A DNA stretch of 42,728 nucleotides, from contig NZ_NPEX01000020.1 in NCBI RefSeq assembly GCF_003258865.1, forward strand, positions 1 through 42,728. The letters are read 5' to 3'. This document shows, in pieces, positions 8,251 through 16,538 of this stretch. The translations under genes and the position numbers were made by a program. The notes below the pieces were generated by a model that ran no database searches, had not been told where the DNA came from, and was given only the letters and a program-made list of their open reading frames with translations. Source of the DNA: Rhodoplanes roseus (GTDB lineage Bacteria; Pseudomonadota; Alphaproteobacteria; Rhizobiales; Xanthobacteraceae). Numbering within the stretch: the stretch's first letter is position 1; each line of letters begins with the position of its first letter.

Positions 8251-8934
8251 TTATTTCGTCTTGGCACACACGAGCCGCACCTCGGCCGGGGCTTCGCCGG
8301 TCCAGCTCGCGGCGACGAGCGTCCGCTCGGCGGGATTCGGCAACGCCGTGAGGAGCACCTCGTCGAGCTCGCAAGTCGCCTGGCAGGGGCTCTGGCCTTG
8401 GCAGCTCGTCGTCACCACGCGCAGCGGCATCGCGGGTGCAGGCGCAGAGGTCGCCTGCCCCGGCTCGCCACGATCGCCCTTCGGGCCGGCCGGCCCGGCG
8501 GCCCCCTGCGGTCCCGCGGGCCCGGCCGGTCCCTGCGACCCAGGTGCGCCGGCGGGTCCCGGAGCGCCGACGGGTCCCGGAGCGCCGATGGGTCCTGGAG
8601 CACCCGCGTCGCCACGGTCGCCCTTGTCACCCTTGTCCCCCTTGGCGCCGGTCTGGCCGCAGTTCGCGATGACGATCTCGCGCACATCGGGCTCCGACTT
8701 CACCGTCACGGTGCAGCCACCAGGATGATAAGCCGCCCGCCAGGCGAAGCGGCGGTCACGGCCCGCCACCACCTCGAAACGATCGTCGAACGTCACCTTC
8801 TCGTTGGGCCTGGTCACGCGCCCGATGACCACGATCTCGCCCGCCTCGATACGGGCTGCCGAAATCTCGATCGCCGCCTGGGCCGAGCCGACGGCGAGCA
8901 GGGTCGCCACCACCCCTATGGTGATCGTTCGCAT
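8251..8934 (-). CDS. exported collagen-like (Gly-X-Y repeat) protein
   Basis: Protein of 227 residues with an N-terminal signal peptide (about 1-20, cleavage after SAQA). A folded N-terminal segment (about 21-95) precedes some twenty consecutive Gly-X-Y triplets (about 97-160: [26 protein letters not shown] and similar). A C-terminal domain with Cys in [20 protein letters not shown] ends the protein. Gly-X-Y tracts form collagen triple helices. KGD/KGE-rich triplets with flanking domains are typical of bacterial collagen-like proteins on surfaces or spores, though the role here is unknown. The Cys residues suggest disulfides in the periplasm or outside. The gene stands alone; its Pro-rich antisense frame is a shadow. 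Confidence 0.85.
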   Translation of the reverse strand: MRTITIGVVATLLAVGSAQAAIEISAARIEAGEIVVIGRVTRPNEKVTFDDRFEVVAGRDRRFAWRAAYHPGGCTVTVKSEPDVREIVIANCGQTGAKGDKGDKGDRGDAGAPGPIGAPGPVGAPGPAGAPGSQGPAGPAGPQGAAGPAGPKGDRGEPGQATSAPAPAMPLRVVTTSCQGQSPCQATCELDEVLLTALPNPAERTLVAASWTGEAPAEVRLVCAKTK

Positions 8935-9080
8935 GGGTCTCTCGTAACCTCTGATGTCAACGGAATCGAAGACGATCGAAGAGCGCCGGCATCCGCATCA
9001 TGGATCAGCGACCTGGACGCGGGCAGCATGGATACGCCTCGCCGAGCGCCGGGCTGGCCCGCCCGGCGTGGCCGATTGAA

Positions 9081-9101
9081 GCGGATGCGCAGCGCATCCG
9101 C
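9081..9101 (-). terminator. hairpin terminator after the phasin gene
   Basis: GCGGATGCG-CAG-CGCATCCGC is a perfect 9-bp stem with a 3-nt loop, 30 nt past the phasin stop on the minus strand. There is no clear T-tract. Confidence 0.5.
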
Positions 9102-9131
9102 CGTGCGCCGCCAGAGCGGCGGCCGCGAGGC

Positions 9132-9545
9132 TCAGGACGACGGGCCGGACTTGCCGCCCATTCCCGGCATGCCCGGCATACCCGGCATCTTGGCCGACTC
9201 GGAAACCGCCTTGATCGCGGTCTCGCTCAGGTCCTTCACCTGCTCGGTCATGGCCTGCATCTGGGTCTGCAGGAACTCCGTCTGCATCTTCAGGATTTCC
9301 TGCACGTCCTTGGCCGCCATCAGGCTCTGGGCGAAATCGAAGGCGGTGGCGACGTTGCGCTCGGCGTAGCCCAGAACCTTGTTGCTCAGCTCGTTGCCGC
9401 CCAGCATCGGCATGCCGGGCATCCCGGGCACCCCGCGCTGGAAGAACTGCAGATAGCTGTTAATCGCAGAGCGCACCTGCTCCATGCTCTGCTCGGTCAT
9501 CTTTCGGAGGTCAGCGGGCATTTCGAAGGGCGTGCCTGTCTTCAT
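9132..9545 (-). CDS. phasin family protein (PHA granule-associated)
   Basis: Small amphipathic helical protein of 137 residues that coats polyhydroxyalkanoate granules. The core (about 10-30 and 50-115) resembles the phasin pattern: MTEQSMEQVRSAINSYLQFF, a NATAFDFAQ-like segment, and LMAAKDVQEILKMQTEFLQTQMQAM. Two Pro-Gly-Met tracts are unusual: PGMPGMPMLGG in the middle and PGMPGMPGMGG at the C-terminus. The start MKTGTPFEM has AGGAG at proper spacing. It is distant from phaB (24 kb), with which it shares an upstream GCACTGCA motif. Confidence 0.85.
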   Translation of the reverse strand: MKTGTPFEMPADLRKMTEQSMEQVRSAINSYLQFFQRGVPGMPGMPMLGGNELSNKVLGYAERNVATAFDFAQSLMAAKDVQEILKMQTEFLQTQMQAMTEQVKDLSETAIKAVSESAKMPGMPGMPGMGGKSGPSS

Positions 9546-9620
9546 GGCGATCTCCTGGGGACACGCGGGCCGGCGGGCGGCGGGCGTGATGCCGATGAAC
9601 AAATGTGAGCGAACGCCCGC

Positions 9621-9665
9621 ATCTTAGGCATGCCGGCGGCGCCCGGTCAAAACCTATTGCAGTGC
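9621..9665 (-). promoter_or_regulatory. phasin promoter with upstream GCACTGCA site
   Basis: On the minus strand TTGACC (plus 9645-9650) and TAAGAT (plus 9621-9626) are spaced by 18 bp. GCACTGCA (plus 9658-9665, as TGCAGTGC) lies just upstream of the -35. The same octamer occurs upstream of phaB, so a common PHA regulator such as PhaR may bind; this is inferred. Confidence 0.5.
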
Positions 9666-9707
9666 GTCAAAACCGCCGTGTGACAACGGATGTCGGTCGC
9701 GGGCGGG

Positions 9708-11006
9708 TCAGCCCCAGCGATCGGCGGGCTGCTGCAGCAGGTCGACCATCACGGCCAGCGCCTGGTCGAAGTCCGCCATGTCCATTCGCTCGTCCGGATT
9801 GTGGCTGCCGTTCTCGTTGCGGATGAAGATCATGCCGGTCGGAATGCCGGCATTGGCGAAGGTCGCAGCGTCGTGACCGGCCCCGCTCGCCATCTCGACC
9901 GCCTCGATCCCGGCCGCTGCGGCGGCGGCCCGCATTTGCTCGAGAAGCCGCGGCGCCATCACGGCCGGCGTGCTGCCGCCGAGCGGACCGAGTTCGAGCC
10001 GCACGTCCCGGCGGGCCGCGATGTCGAGCCCCGTCTCGACCAGGCGGCGGCGGACCTCCTCCAGGGTCGACTCGCTCTGGCTGCGTACGTCGATGCACAG
10101 CCGCGCCTCGCCCGCCACCTTGGAGAAGGAATGCTGGGCCGGATCGGTGCCGACGATGCCGAACGTGACGGCGAGGTCGTGCCCGTCGCGCTCCAGCCGC
10201 TCCCACAGCGCCTGCATGGCCATCACCAGCTCGGAGGCCGCCACCACGGCGTCGCGTCGCAGTGTCCGCGGGGTCGCGCCCGAATGGGCATAGGTGCCGT
10301 GGAACGCCGCCTCGCGGAACCGGAAGCTGCCGCGGATGCCGGTGACGAGCCCCAGCGGCCGCCCCGCCGCGACCAGCACCGGCCCCTGCTCGATATGCGG
10401 CTCGATATAAGCGACGGCCCGAGCCGGATCGATGCGGCTCTCGCCGCGCCGGACCGCCTCCGGATCGAAGCCGAGCTCGCGCATATGGGTGGCGAGCGAT
10501 CGTCCGGTGTCGCTGCGCAGCACGGTGTCGAGCACGGTCGGCTCGAGCCGGCCGAGAGCCGTCTTGCTGCCGATATAGCTGTGCGGGAACCAGCAGCTCT
10601 CCTCGGCCCGCAGGCAGAGGACGCAGACGTCGAACGGCGGCGCCGAGCCGAGCCGCGCCAGCACGGCCGCGGCGGCGAGCCCGAGCACGACGCCGGCGGC
10701 GCCGTCGAAATTGCCGCCGTGCGGCACCGAGTCGAGATGCGACCCGATATAGATCGTGCGGCTCCGGTCGGCGCCCCGGAAGGTCAGGAACTGGTTGCCG
10801 GCCGCATCGAACACGGAATCGCCGCCGAGGTCGCCAGCAGCCTCGGCCATCAGCGCGAAGGCGGCGCCCTCGCCCTCCCCGTACGCCACCCGGGTGACGC
10901 CCGGCGCGTCGGCGGTGCGCTCCGCCAGCGCCTCGAACAGCCCCGCACCGAGGCGCGAGCCCTCGGCCAGCGCCTCGGTGCGGCGATCTCGGGCGACCTC
11001 CAGCAT
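9708..11006 (-). CDS. M20-family Zn-dependent amidohydrolase (allantoate amidohydrolase / N-carbamoyl-amino-acid hydrolase type)
   Basis: Metallohydrolase of 432 residues cleaving a ureido or amide bond. The first metal-ligand region GSHLDSVPHGGNFDGAAGV (about 79-97) is diagnostic of the hydantoinase/carbamoylase subgroup. It is followed by EESCWFPHS, HIEQGPVL, and the C-terminal SGAGHDAATFA with MIFIRNENGSHNPDE. The substrate could be an N-carbamoyl or ureido compound; the neighbours do not match purine or pyrimidine breakdown. ATG at 11006 is preferred over GTG at 11009 because of GGAG spacing. It is the last gene of the minus-strand catabolic operon, 19 bp after the aldolase gene. Confidence 0.9.
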   Translation of the reverse strand: MLEVARDRRTEALAEGSRLGAGLFEALAERTADAPGVTRVAYGEGEGAAFALMAEAAGDLGGDSVFDAAGNQFLTFRGADRSRTIYIGSHLDSVPHGGNFDGAAGVVLGLAAAAVLARLGSAPPFDVCVLCLRAEESCWFPHSYIGSKTALGRLEPTVLDTVLRSDTGRSLATHMRELGFDPEAVRRGESRIDPARAVAYIEPHIEQGPVLVAAGRPLGLVTGIRGSFRFREAAFHGTYAHSGATPRTLRRDAVVAASELVMAMQALWERLERDGHDLAVTFGIVGTDPAQHSFSKVAGEARLCIDVRSQSESTLEEVRRRLVETGLDIAARRDVRLELGPLGGSTPAVMAPRLLEQMRAAAAAAGIEAVEMASGAGHDAATFANAGIPTGMIFIRNENGSHNPDERMDMADFDQALAVMVDLLQQPADRWG

Positions 11007-11025
11007 CACCGCGCTCCGCTCGCGC

Positions 11026-11814
11026 TCAGGTCCGGCCGCCGGCCTTCATGAGCTTGGGCACCACGGCGCGGGCCGCGTTGAGCACCATGGCGGCGTCGTT
11101 CTGATACGGGATCCAGGTGCAGCCCTTCTCGACCCAGCCCTCCGCCATCTCGGGCGTCTGCGCCGACAGGCCGTAGGGCACGCCATTGGCGCGGCAGATC
11201 GAGAAGATCGTCTCGTAGGCCTGGTGCAGGATGGGGTTTTGCATCTCGGCCGGGATGCCGAGATCCTGCGACAGGTCGTCGGGGCCGATCATCACGCAGT
11301 CGACCGCCCCGGTCTTCAGGATCGCATCGAGATTGGCGATCGCCTTCTGCGACTCCACCATGACGACCAGCATGGTCTCGCTGTTGAGATGCGCGAGCAT
11401 CTGCTTCGGGTCGCCGGCGAAATAGTCGGTGTGCGGGCCGCGGAGATTCATCGGTCGGTTGCCGATCGGATAGTAGCGCGTGCCCTTGACGATCTCCATG
11501 AACTGCTCGGGCGTCTCGATGGAGGGCAGCAGCAGGCCCTGCGCGCCGGCGTCGAGCGGCCGCGTCAGGTCGTGCGGCTTCAGCGTGCCGGGCGGCCGCA
11601 CGATCGGGGTGATCCCGCATTCCCGCGCATACATCGACAGGAGGCCCACCGTCTCCATGTTGAAGTCGGTGTGCTCCATCTCGATGATGACGAAGTCGAA
11701 GCCCGAGGTGGCGAGAATCTTCACCACCCGCGGATGGGGGCACAGCGTGATCCACGTGCCGAAGGCCGGCTTGCCTTCGCGCTGCAGGGCCTTGACCTTG
11801 TTGCTCTTGATCAT
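11026..11814 (-). CDS. HpcH/HpaI-family aldolase
   Basis: Class II pyruvate-type aldolase or lyase of 262 residues. The family pattern is visible: FGTWITLCPHPRVVKILATSGFDFVIIEMEHT at the N-terminus, VRPPG, DAGAQGLLLPSIETPEQ, then VMVESQKAI and the metal-site-like IGPDDLSQDLGIP. These enzymes split 2-keto-4-hydroxy acids into pyruvate or glyoxylate plus an aldehyde. In context it may cleave a product of the adjacent hydroxyacid dehydrogenase. It follows that gene after 42 bp and precedes the M20 hydrolase closely, so it belongs to the same operon. Confidence 0.92.
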   Translation of the reverse strand: MIKSNKVKALQREGKPAFGTWITLCPHPRVVKILATSGFDFVIIEMEHTDFNMETVGLLSMYARECGITPIVRPPGTLKPHDLTRPLDAGAQGLLLPSIETPEQFMEIVKGTRYYPIGNRPMNLRGPHTDYFAGDPKQMLAHLNSETMLVVMVESQKAIANLDAILKTGAVDCVMIGPDDLSQDLGIPAEMQNPILHQAYETIFSICRANGVPYGLSAQTPEMAEGWVEKGCTWIPYQNDAAMVLNAARAVVPKLMKAGGRT

Positions 11815-11856
11815 TGGACTTCGACTTTCAACGGACTTTGTTGCGGGTTGGTTCGG

Positions 11857-12846
11857 TCAGGCGGGGGCGGAGACGCGGCGTTTCGCCCACACGTCGGGAT
11901 CGACCAGGAATTCGGGCCGGCGGCCGGCCAGCACGTCGACGACCTGGCGGGCGGTCTCGACCGCCGTGCGCTCCAGCGCCTCCTCGGTCGCGCCGCCGGT
12001 GTGCGGCGACAGCAGGATGCCGTCGCACCGCGTGTAGGAATGGGCGGCCGGCAGCGGCTCCTTGTCGAACACGTCCATGGCGGCGCCGCGCAGGTGCCCG
12101 CTTTCCACCGCCTCGATCAGCGCCGTGGCCTCGACCAGCGCGCCCCGGGCGGTGTTCACCAGCACGGCGCCCTTCTTCATGGAGAACAGACGCTCGCGGT
12201 CGAACATGCCGCGAGTCTGCGACGTGAGGCGCTGGTGCAGCGACACGATGTCGGCCTCGGCGAGGGCGCGGCCGAGGTCGCCGACCGGCGTGCAGCCGGC
12301 CGCGACGATCTCGGACGTCTCGGCGCTCGGGCTGTAGACCAGCACCCGCATGCCGAAGGCGAGACGGGCGATCTCGGCGGTGCGCCGGCCGATCTTGCCG
12401 AACCCGAAGATCAGCAGCGTCTTGCCGGACAGCTCGTGGAAGTCGCGCGCGTACCGATAGTCGAAATTGTCCTGGCGGACGGCGCGGTCGCATTCGCGGA
12501 CGCGCTTGGCGATCGCCATCATCTGGCTGATCGCATGCTCGGCCACCGACTGGACATTGGCGGTCGGCGTGTAGACGATCGGCAGCCCGATCTCGCGGGC
12601 ATAACCGACGTCGACCGGATCGTAGCCGGTGCCGTGGTTGCCGAGCACGCCCAGCCGCGGCGCCGCCGCCATTGCGGCACGATCGAAGCCGGCATTGCGG
12701 GTGATCGCCGCGACCGCGTCTTTCACCTCCCGCGCGACCACGTCCATGGTCGCCGCGCTCGCCTGACGCACCTCCAGTCCGGCCTCCTCCAGGACGCGAA
12801 TTCCGCCCGGGTGGATCGGCTGGACCAGCAGACAGAGTCCACTCAC
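11857..12846 (-). CDS. D-isomer-specific 2-hydroxyacid dehydrogenase (SerA/GhrB-like)
   Basis: NAD(P)-dependent oxidoreductase of 329 residues. The nucleotide fold is marked by GKTLLIFGFGKIGRRTAEIARLAFGMRVLVY, and the catalytic Arg/Glu/His motifs by LVNTARGALVEATAL, AAMDVFDKEPLP and LLSPHTGGAT. The N-terminal substrate domain contains VLGNHGTGYDPVDV and the AEHAISQMMAIAKR segment. The GTG start at 12846 overlaps the deacetylase stop (GTGA) with AAGGAG upstream, indicating translational coupling. The substrate is an unknown 2-hydroxy or 2-keto acid. Confidence 0.9.
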   Translation of the reverse strand: MSGLCLLVQPIHPGGIRVLEEAGLEVRQASAATMDVVAREVKDAVAAITRNAGFDRAAMAAAPRLGVLGNHGTGYDPVDVGYAREIGLPIVYTPTANVQSVAEHAISQMMAIAKRVRECDRAVRQDNFDYRYARDFHELSGKTLLIFGFGKIGRRTAEIARLAFGMRVLVYSPSAETSEIVAAGCTPVGDLGRALAEADIVSLHQRLTSQTRGMFDRERLFSMKKGAVLVNTARGALVEATALIEAVESGHLRGAAMDVFDKEPLPAAHSYTRCDGILLSPHTGGATEEALERTAVETARQVVDVLAGRRPEFLVDPDVWAKRRVSAPA

Positions 12847-13745
12847 GCCGCGTTCTCCTTCGCCCGCACGTCGAAGGCGGCTTTCGCCTCGACCGTGGTG
12901 ACGAACTCGCCACCGTTGTTCGGTACCCAGGCGAGGAACTGCTTGAAGCGCTCGATCCAGTGCGGCTCGCCGACCGAGCCGGTGTGGAACAGCGAATGCA
13001 CGATTTGCTGCTCGCCGGTGCGCTGGGTGCGCTCGCGGATCACATTGAAGATGCGCTGCAGGTTGGAGAGCTCCGACTGCTCGACATGCAGGAGATTCTT
13101 GTAGGCGGCCCCGTTCCCGTCGCAGCCGATCGGAATCTCGAACACCGGCGAACGCGCCTGCCCGGCGGCGGGCAGACGCGGATTCATCGGCAGATAGTAG
13201 CCGGTCGTCTCGGCGTTCACCCAGATCGCCTCGCGGTCCGGGTGGTTTCCGCCCGGCGAGCACGAGCAGTCGATGAAGACGCCGGTCTGCGGCAGCAGCT
13301 CGTTCATGAAGGGCGTGTAGGCGTAGTGCCCGCCCCGATAGGCGACCGGCTTGATGCCGGCATTCTCGAGCCGCCGCTTGCAGTCGAGATAGACCGCGGT
13401 GACGTGGTCGCGCTCCATGTAGCGCGTCCCCACGCCCTTGATTTCCTCGTGCAGGTGGATCGACAGCTCGGCTCCGCCGGCGACCGCCTCGCGGTACACG
13501 TCGAGCATCTCGCCGTCGTAGTAGCCGGTGCGGCAGTAGGTTCCGGAGTGCGGCGACAGGATGAACTTGCCGCCCGTCATGTCCTTCAGCATACGGCAGA
13601 TGCCGCGGGTCTCCCCGACGCTCTGCTCGACCTTGGGCGGATCGACCCGAAAATCGCGGCCCGGATCGAAGGGCGCGTAGACGAGCCAGTTCACGTCGAT
13701 GAGCGGGACCAGGAGAACGTCGGGTCGCGTGCTTGAAATCGCCAT
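12843..13745 (-). CDS. polysaccharide deacetylase (NodB-fold)-like hydrolase
   Basis: Protein of 300 residues with features of the carbohydrate esterase 4 fold in degenerate or variant form: an early Asp (LIDVNWL), LSPHSGTYCRTGYYD, LSIHLHEEIKGVG and YRGGHYAYTPFMNELL. The last corresponds to the RxPyG catalytic motif. No signal peptide is seen, so it should be cytosolic, unlike classical chitin or peptidoglycan deacetylases. It may therefore hydrolyse a small N-acyl or amide substrate in the pathway encoded downstream. It is the first gene of the operon and divergent from a LysR regulator. The function is inferred only from fold-like motifs. Confidence 0.75.
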   Translation of the reverse strand: MAISSTRPDVLLVPLIDVNWLVYAPFDPGRDFRVDPPKVEQSVGETRGICRMLKDMTGGKFILSPHSGTYCRTGYYDGEMLDVYREAVAGGAELSIHLHEEIKGVGTRYMERDHVTAVYLDCKRRLENAGIKPVAYRGGHYAYTPFMNELLPQTGVFIDCSCSPGGNHPDREAIWVNAETTGYYLPMNPRLPAAGQARSPVFEIPIGCDGNGAAYKNLLHVEQSELSNLQRIFNVIRERTQRTGEQQIVHSLFHTGSVGEPHWIERFKQFLAWVPNNGGEFVTTVEAKAAFDVRAKENAA

Positions 13746-13843
13746 GGGTGAGCCTTCCCGAAACCGCGGAACGAACAGGTGCGGTCGCAGGGACGGCCGG
13801 CGCCCGCGTCAAAATAGTGCGACGGTTCGGATTGCGTCTTCCA

Positions 13844-13868
13844 ATCGAATGATCTAAACGATTAATCG
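13844..13868. promoter_or_regulatory. LysR-type operator between divergent genes
   Basis: ATCG-N11-CGAT (13844-13862) and the perfect palindrome CGATTAATCG (13859-13868) overlap in an AT-rich patch and abut the LysR start codon. Position and symmetry suggest an autoregulatory LysR binding site. Confidence 0.5.
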
Positions 13869-14903
13869 ATGAACCGGAATAATGTCACGCTGCGCCAACT
13901 GCGAGCCTTCGTCCTGGTTGCAGACAAGGGCAGTTTCGTCGCGGCCGCGGAGACGCTCGCGCTGTCGCAACCGGCGCTGAGCCACTCGATACAGCAGCTC
14001 GAAGAGCAGATCGGCAGCGCGCTGTTCCACCGGACCACCCGGAGCGTGAAGCTGACGGGGCTCGGCATGGGGTTCCTGCCCACCGCGCGGCATCTCCTTC
14101 GTCAGGTCGACACGTCGGTCGCCGACATCCAGGAAGCCGCGGCCCGCAAGCGCGGCCGCGTGGTGGTCGCCTGCCTGCCCTCGATCGCGTTCCGCCTGAT
14201 GCCGGCCGTGATCGCCGGCGAGGCCTCGCGGCTCGGCCTGCGGGTCGTGGTCCGCGACGTCAACCTGACCGCCATCACGACGGCCGTGCTCGACGGCCAG
14301 GCGGATCTCGGGATCGGCAGCTTCGAGACGGCGGCGCCCTCGCTCGACGGCGTAGTGATCGGCCGCGACCGTTTCTACGGTGCGTTCCCGAAATCGCATC
14401 CGCTCGCCCAGAAGGCCGAGGTGAGCTGGGCCGACCTGCAGGACCATCCGTTCATCGCGATGACGCTCGAGCACGGCATCCGCAACCTCATCGACAATGC
14501 GATCGCGCCCCACAACGTGCGGCTTTCGATCGCCTCCGAGGTGTCGAACCTGGTCACCATCTACGGGCTGCTCGAGCAGGGGGTCGGGATCACGGCGCTG
14601 CCGGGCTTGGCACTACCCCCGGGTGACCACCCGCTCCTGGTCTATCGGCCGCTCAAGGAGCCGAGCCTCGAACGGACCATCAGGGTGGTCTGGCGGCACG
14701 GCATCGGGCTGTCGCCGGCGGCGCGCACCATCGTCAAGGCGATCACCAACGTGATCTCTGAGGGCAAGGTGCTCAACCAGGACGAGGGCATGACTCTCTC
14801 CGCAGCCGCCCTGTCGTTCGCCGGAGAGCCTGCGACGCCGAAACCGCGAACCGGCACCGGACGCCAGCAAGGCGTGCACGCGTCGCAGCGCACCGAAGCG
14901 TGA
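13869..14903 (+). CDS. LysR-family transcriptional regulator
   Basis: Regulator of 344 residues. The N-terminal winged HTH (about 6-66) reads LRQLRAFVLVADKGSFVAAAETLALSQPALSHSIQQLE, and the effector domain (about 95-300) is of periplasmic-binding type. The C-terminal tail beyond residue 310 is longer than usual and low-complexity. It is divergent from the deacetylase/dehydrogenase/aldolase/hydrolase operon and very likely controls it. The ATG immediately follows a palindrome and has no Shine-Dalgarno, so a leaderless mRNA is possible. Hallmark residues AETLALSQPALSHSI make the family call secure; the inducer is unknown. Confidence 0.93.
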   Translation: MNRNNVTLRQLRAFVLVADKGSFVAAAETLALSQPALSHSIQQLEEQIGSALFHRTTRSVKLTGLGMGFLPTARHLLRQVDTSVADIQEAAARKRGRVVVACLPSIAFRLMPAVIAGEASRLGLRVVVRDVNLTAITTAVLDGQADLGIGSFETAAPSLDGVVIGRDRFYGAFPKSHPLAQKAEVSWADLQDHPFIAMTLEHGIRNLIDNAIAPHNVRLSIASEVSNLVTIYGLLEQGVGITALPGLALPPGDHPLLVYRPLKEPSLERTIRVVWRHGIGLSPAARTIVKAITNVISEGKVLNQDEGMTLSAAALSFAGEPATPKPRTGTGRQQGVHASQRTEA

Positions 14904-14961
14904 TCGTTCGCCGTCTACTCGAGGCATGATTTTCGCATAGTGGATTTTCGAGCTTCGACCT

Positions 14962-14978
14962 ACCACCTTCCAGGTGGT
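14962..14978 (+). terminator. hairpin after the LysR gene
   Basis: ACCACCT-TCC-AGGTGGT is a perfect 7-bp stem with a 3-nt loop, 58 nt downstream of the LysR stop. A T-run (ATTTTTGG) follows about 17 nt later rather than directly, so terminator function is moderate at best. Confidence 0.4.
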
Positions 14979-15066
14979 CGGAGTTCGCCGGAATTTTTGG
15001 AGACCCCTGCGCATGATCGTGTCGCTTCTGAATGCGAGCCGCTGTTGTTCGGGCGGGCTGCCGGCC

Positions 15067-15327
15067 ATGACGACGGCCGAGCAGATCGACGCGGAGGCAC
15101 AGGCCGGGGCGCTCGCGACGGCGGCCAGAGAGCGGCCGTTCAGCATCGCTCCCCTCACACACTCGACGACCCCGCGCCGCTGCACCGCCAATCCTCACTG
15201 CATCATCGCCGACACCTGCGCAGCGACGCCCGCCATGCGCCGCGCCTGCGAGTCGGCGTTCAAGAACTGGGTCCAGCGCGGCCTCGCCGCCGCGGCAGTG
15301 CCGACCCGGGCATCAGAGCGGCGCTGA
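15067..15327 (+). CDS. small Cys-containing hypothetical protein
   Basis: 86 residues from ATG 15067. An ATG at 15013 with GGAG upstream would add 18 residues. Codons have the strong third-position G/C of neighbouring genes from 15067 on, which supports a real gene. The middle contains four spaced Cys (RRCTANPHCIIADTCAATP, then RRACESAFKNW). The spacing could bind metal or form disulfides, but no signal peptide is seen. No family is recognised. It ends at a hairpin and lies upstream of pyrC on the same strand. Confidence 0.5.
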   Translation: MTTAEQIDAEAQAGALATAARERPFSIAPLTHSTTPRRCTANPHCIIADTCAATPAMRRACESAFKNWVQRGLAAAAVPTRASERR

Positions 15328-15342
15328 CGCGCCGTCAGGCGC
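15321..15342 (+). terminator. hairpin at the stop of the small ORF
   Basis: TGACG-CGC-CGTCA (15325-15337) extends to GCGC on both sides with one bulged G, giving about nine pairs. It starts at the TGA stop of the small Cys protein. It is GC-rich without a T-tract. Confidence 0.4.
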
Positions 15343-15474
15343 GCCACCGAGCCCCCTCCCCTCATTGATCCTGGTCTCCGGCGGTCGTAGGCTCCGCCAG
15401 CCGTCGCCCGACGGCGACTGATCGCGCCCCGCACGCCGTACCGGGCGCGCCTTGCAACGATCACGAGAGACATC

Positions 15475-16524
15475 ATGGCGTCGATCACGCTCCGGCGTCC
15501 GGACGACTGGCACGTTCATTTCCGCGACGGCGCGGTGCTGCGCACCGTGGTCCCGTTCACGGCGCGCCGGTTCGGCCGCGCCATCGTCATGCCGAACCTC
15601 ACTCCGCCCGTCACCACGGCGGCAATGGCGGCGGCCTATCGCGAGCGCGTGTGCGCCGCGATTCCCGCGGGCGTGACCTTCACGCCGCTGATGACCTGCT
15701 ACCTCACCGACGCCACCGACCCGGCCGACCTGATCGCCGGGCATCGCGACGGGATCTTCACGGCCGCGAAGCTTTATCCGGCCCACGCGACGACCAATTC
15801 GAGCCATGGTGTCACCGACGTCGGCCGCATCTACCCGGTGCTGGAGGCGATGCAGAAGGCCGGCATGCCGCTGCTCGTGCACGGCGAGGTCAACGACCAG
15901 ACGGTCGACATCTTCGACCGCGAGGCCGTGTTCATCGAGCGGGTGCTGGATCCCGCGCGAAAGCGCTTCCCGAGCTTGAAGGTCGTGATGGAGCACGTCA
16001 CCACCAAGGAGGCCGTCGATTACGTGCGTTCCGGTGGACCGCTGATCGGCGCGACGGTCACGCCGCAGCATCTGATGATCAATCGCAACGCGATCTTCCG
16101 CGGCGGCATCCGGCCTCACTACTACTGCCTGCCCGTGGCCAAGCGCGAGGTGCACCGGCTCGCCGTGCGCGCGGCGGCGACGAGCGGCCATCCCTCGTTC
16201 TTCCTCGGCACCGACACGGCGCCGCATCTGCGTCATCTGAAGGAGGCGGAGTGCGGCTGCGCCGGCCTGTTCAACGCGCCGGCTGCGCTGGAATGCTACG
16301 CCACCGTGTTCGCGCAGGAGAACGCGCTCGACAAGCTCGAGGCGTTCGCAGCCCTGAACGGCCCGGCCTTCTACGGGCTGCCGCCGAACGAGGAGCGGAT
16401 CACGCTGACCAACACGGCCCCGGAGCCGGCCGTGGAGGTCGCGGTCCCGGGCGAGGGCAGCCTTCGCGCCTTTGGCTCGGACGAGGGACTCGGGTGGAGC
16501 GTGGTGGACGGCGCGGCGGCTTGA
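15475..16524 (+). CDS. pyrC: dihydroorotase (class II)
   Basis: Zn amidohydrolase of 349 residues that converts N-carbamoyl-aspartate to dihydroorotate in de novo pyrimidine synthesis. The binuclear-site HxH motif appears as [10 protein letters not shown], and the carboxylated lysine region as [29 protein letters not shown] and the [10 protein letters not shown] aspartate motif follow. Length and order match the E. coli-type PyrC. The ribosome site is GAGAG. It is convergent, with a 14-bp gap, to the hypothetical gene on the opposite strand. Confidence 0.96.
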   Translation: MASITLRRPDDWHVHFRDGAVLRTVVPFTARRFGRAIVMPNLTPPVTTAAMAAAYRERVCAAIPAGVTFTPLMTCYLTDATDPADLIAGHRDGIFTAAKLYPAHATTNSSHGVTDVGRIYPVLEAMQKAGMPLLVHGEVNDQTVDIFDREAVFIERVLDPARKRFPSLKVVMEHVTTKEAVDYVRSGGPLIGATVTPQHLMINRNAIFRGGIRPHYYCLPVAKREVHRLAVRAAATSGHPSFFLGTDTAPHLRHLKEAECGCAGLFNAPAALECYATVFAQENALDKLEAFAALNGPAFYGLPPNEERITLTNTAPEPAVEVAVPGEGSLRAFGSDEGLGWSVVDGAAA

Positions 16525-16538
16525 CCGGCGCTGCGAAC

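Noticed and set aside
8261-8728. Pro/Gly-rich frame opposite the collagen-like gene
   Set aside because: Mirror of the Gly-X-Y codons on the complementary strand; no start signal or homology.
6682-9369. 895-codon plus-strand frame across several genes
   Set aside because: It runs antisense through the racemase, receptor, collagen-like and phasin genes, all with clear families on the other strand.
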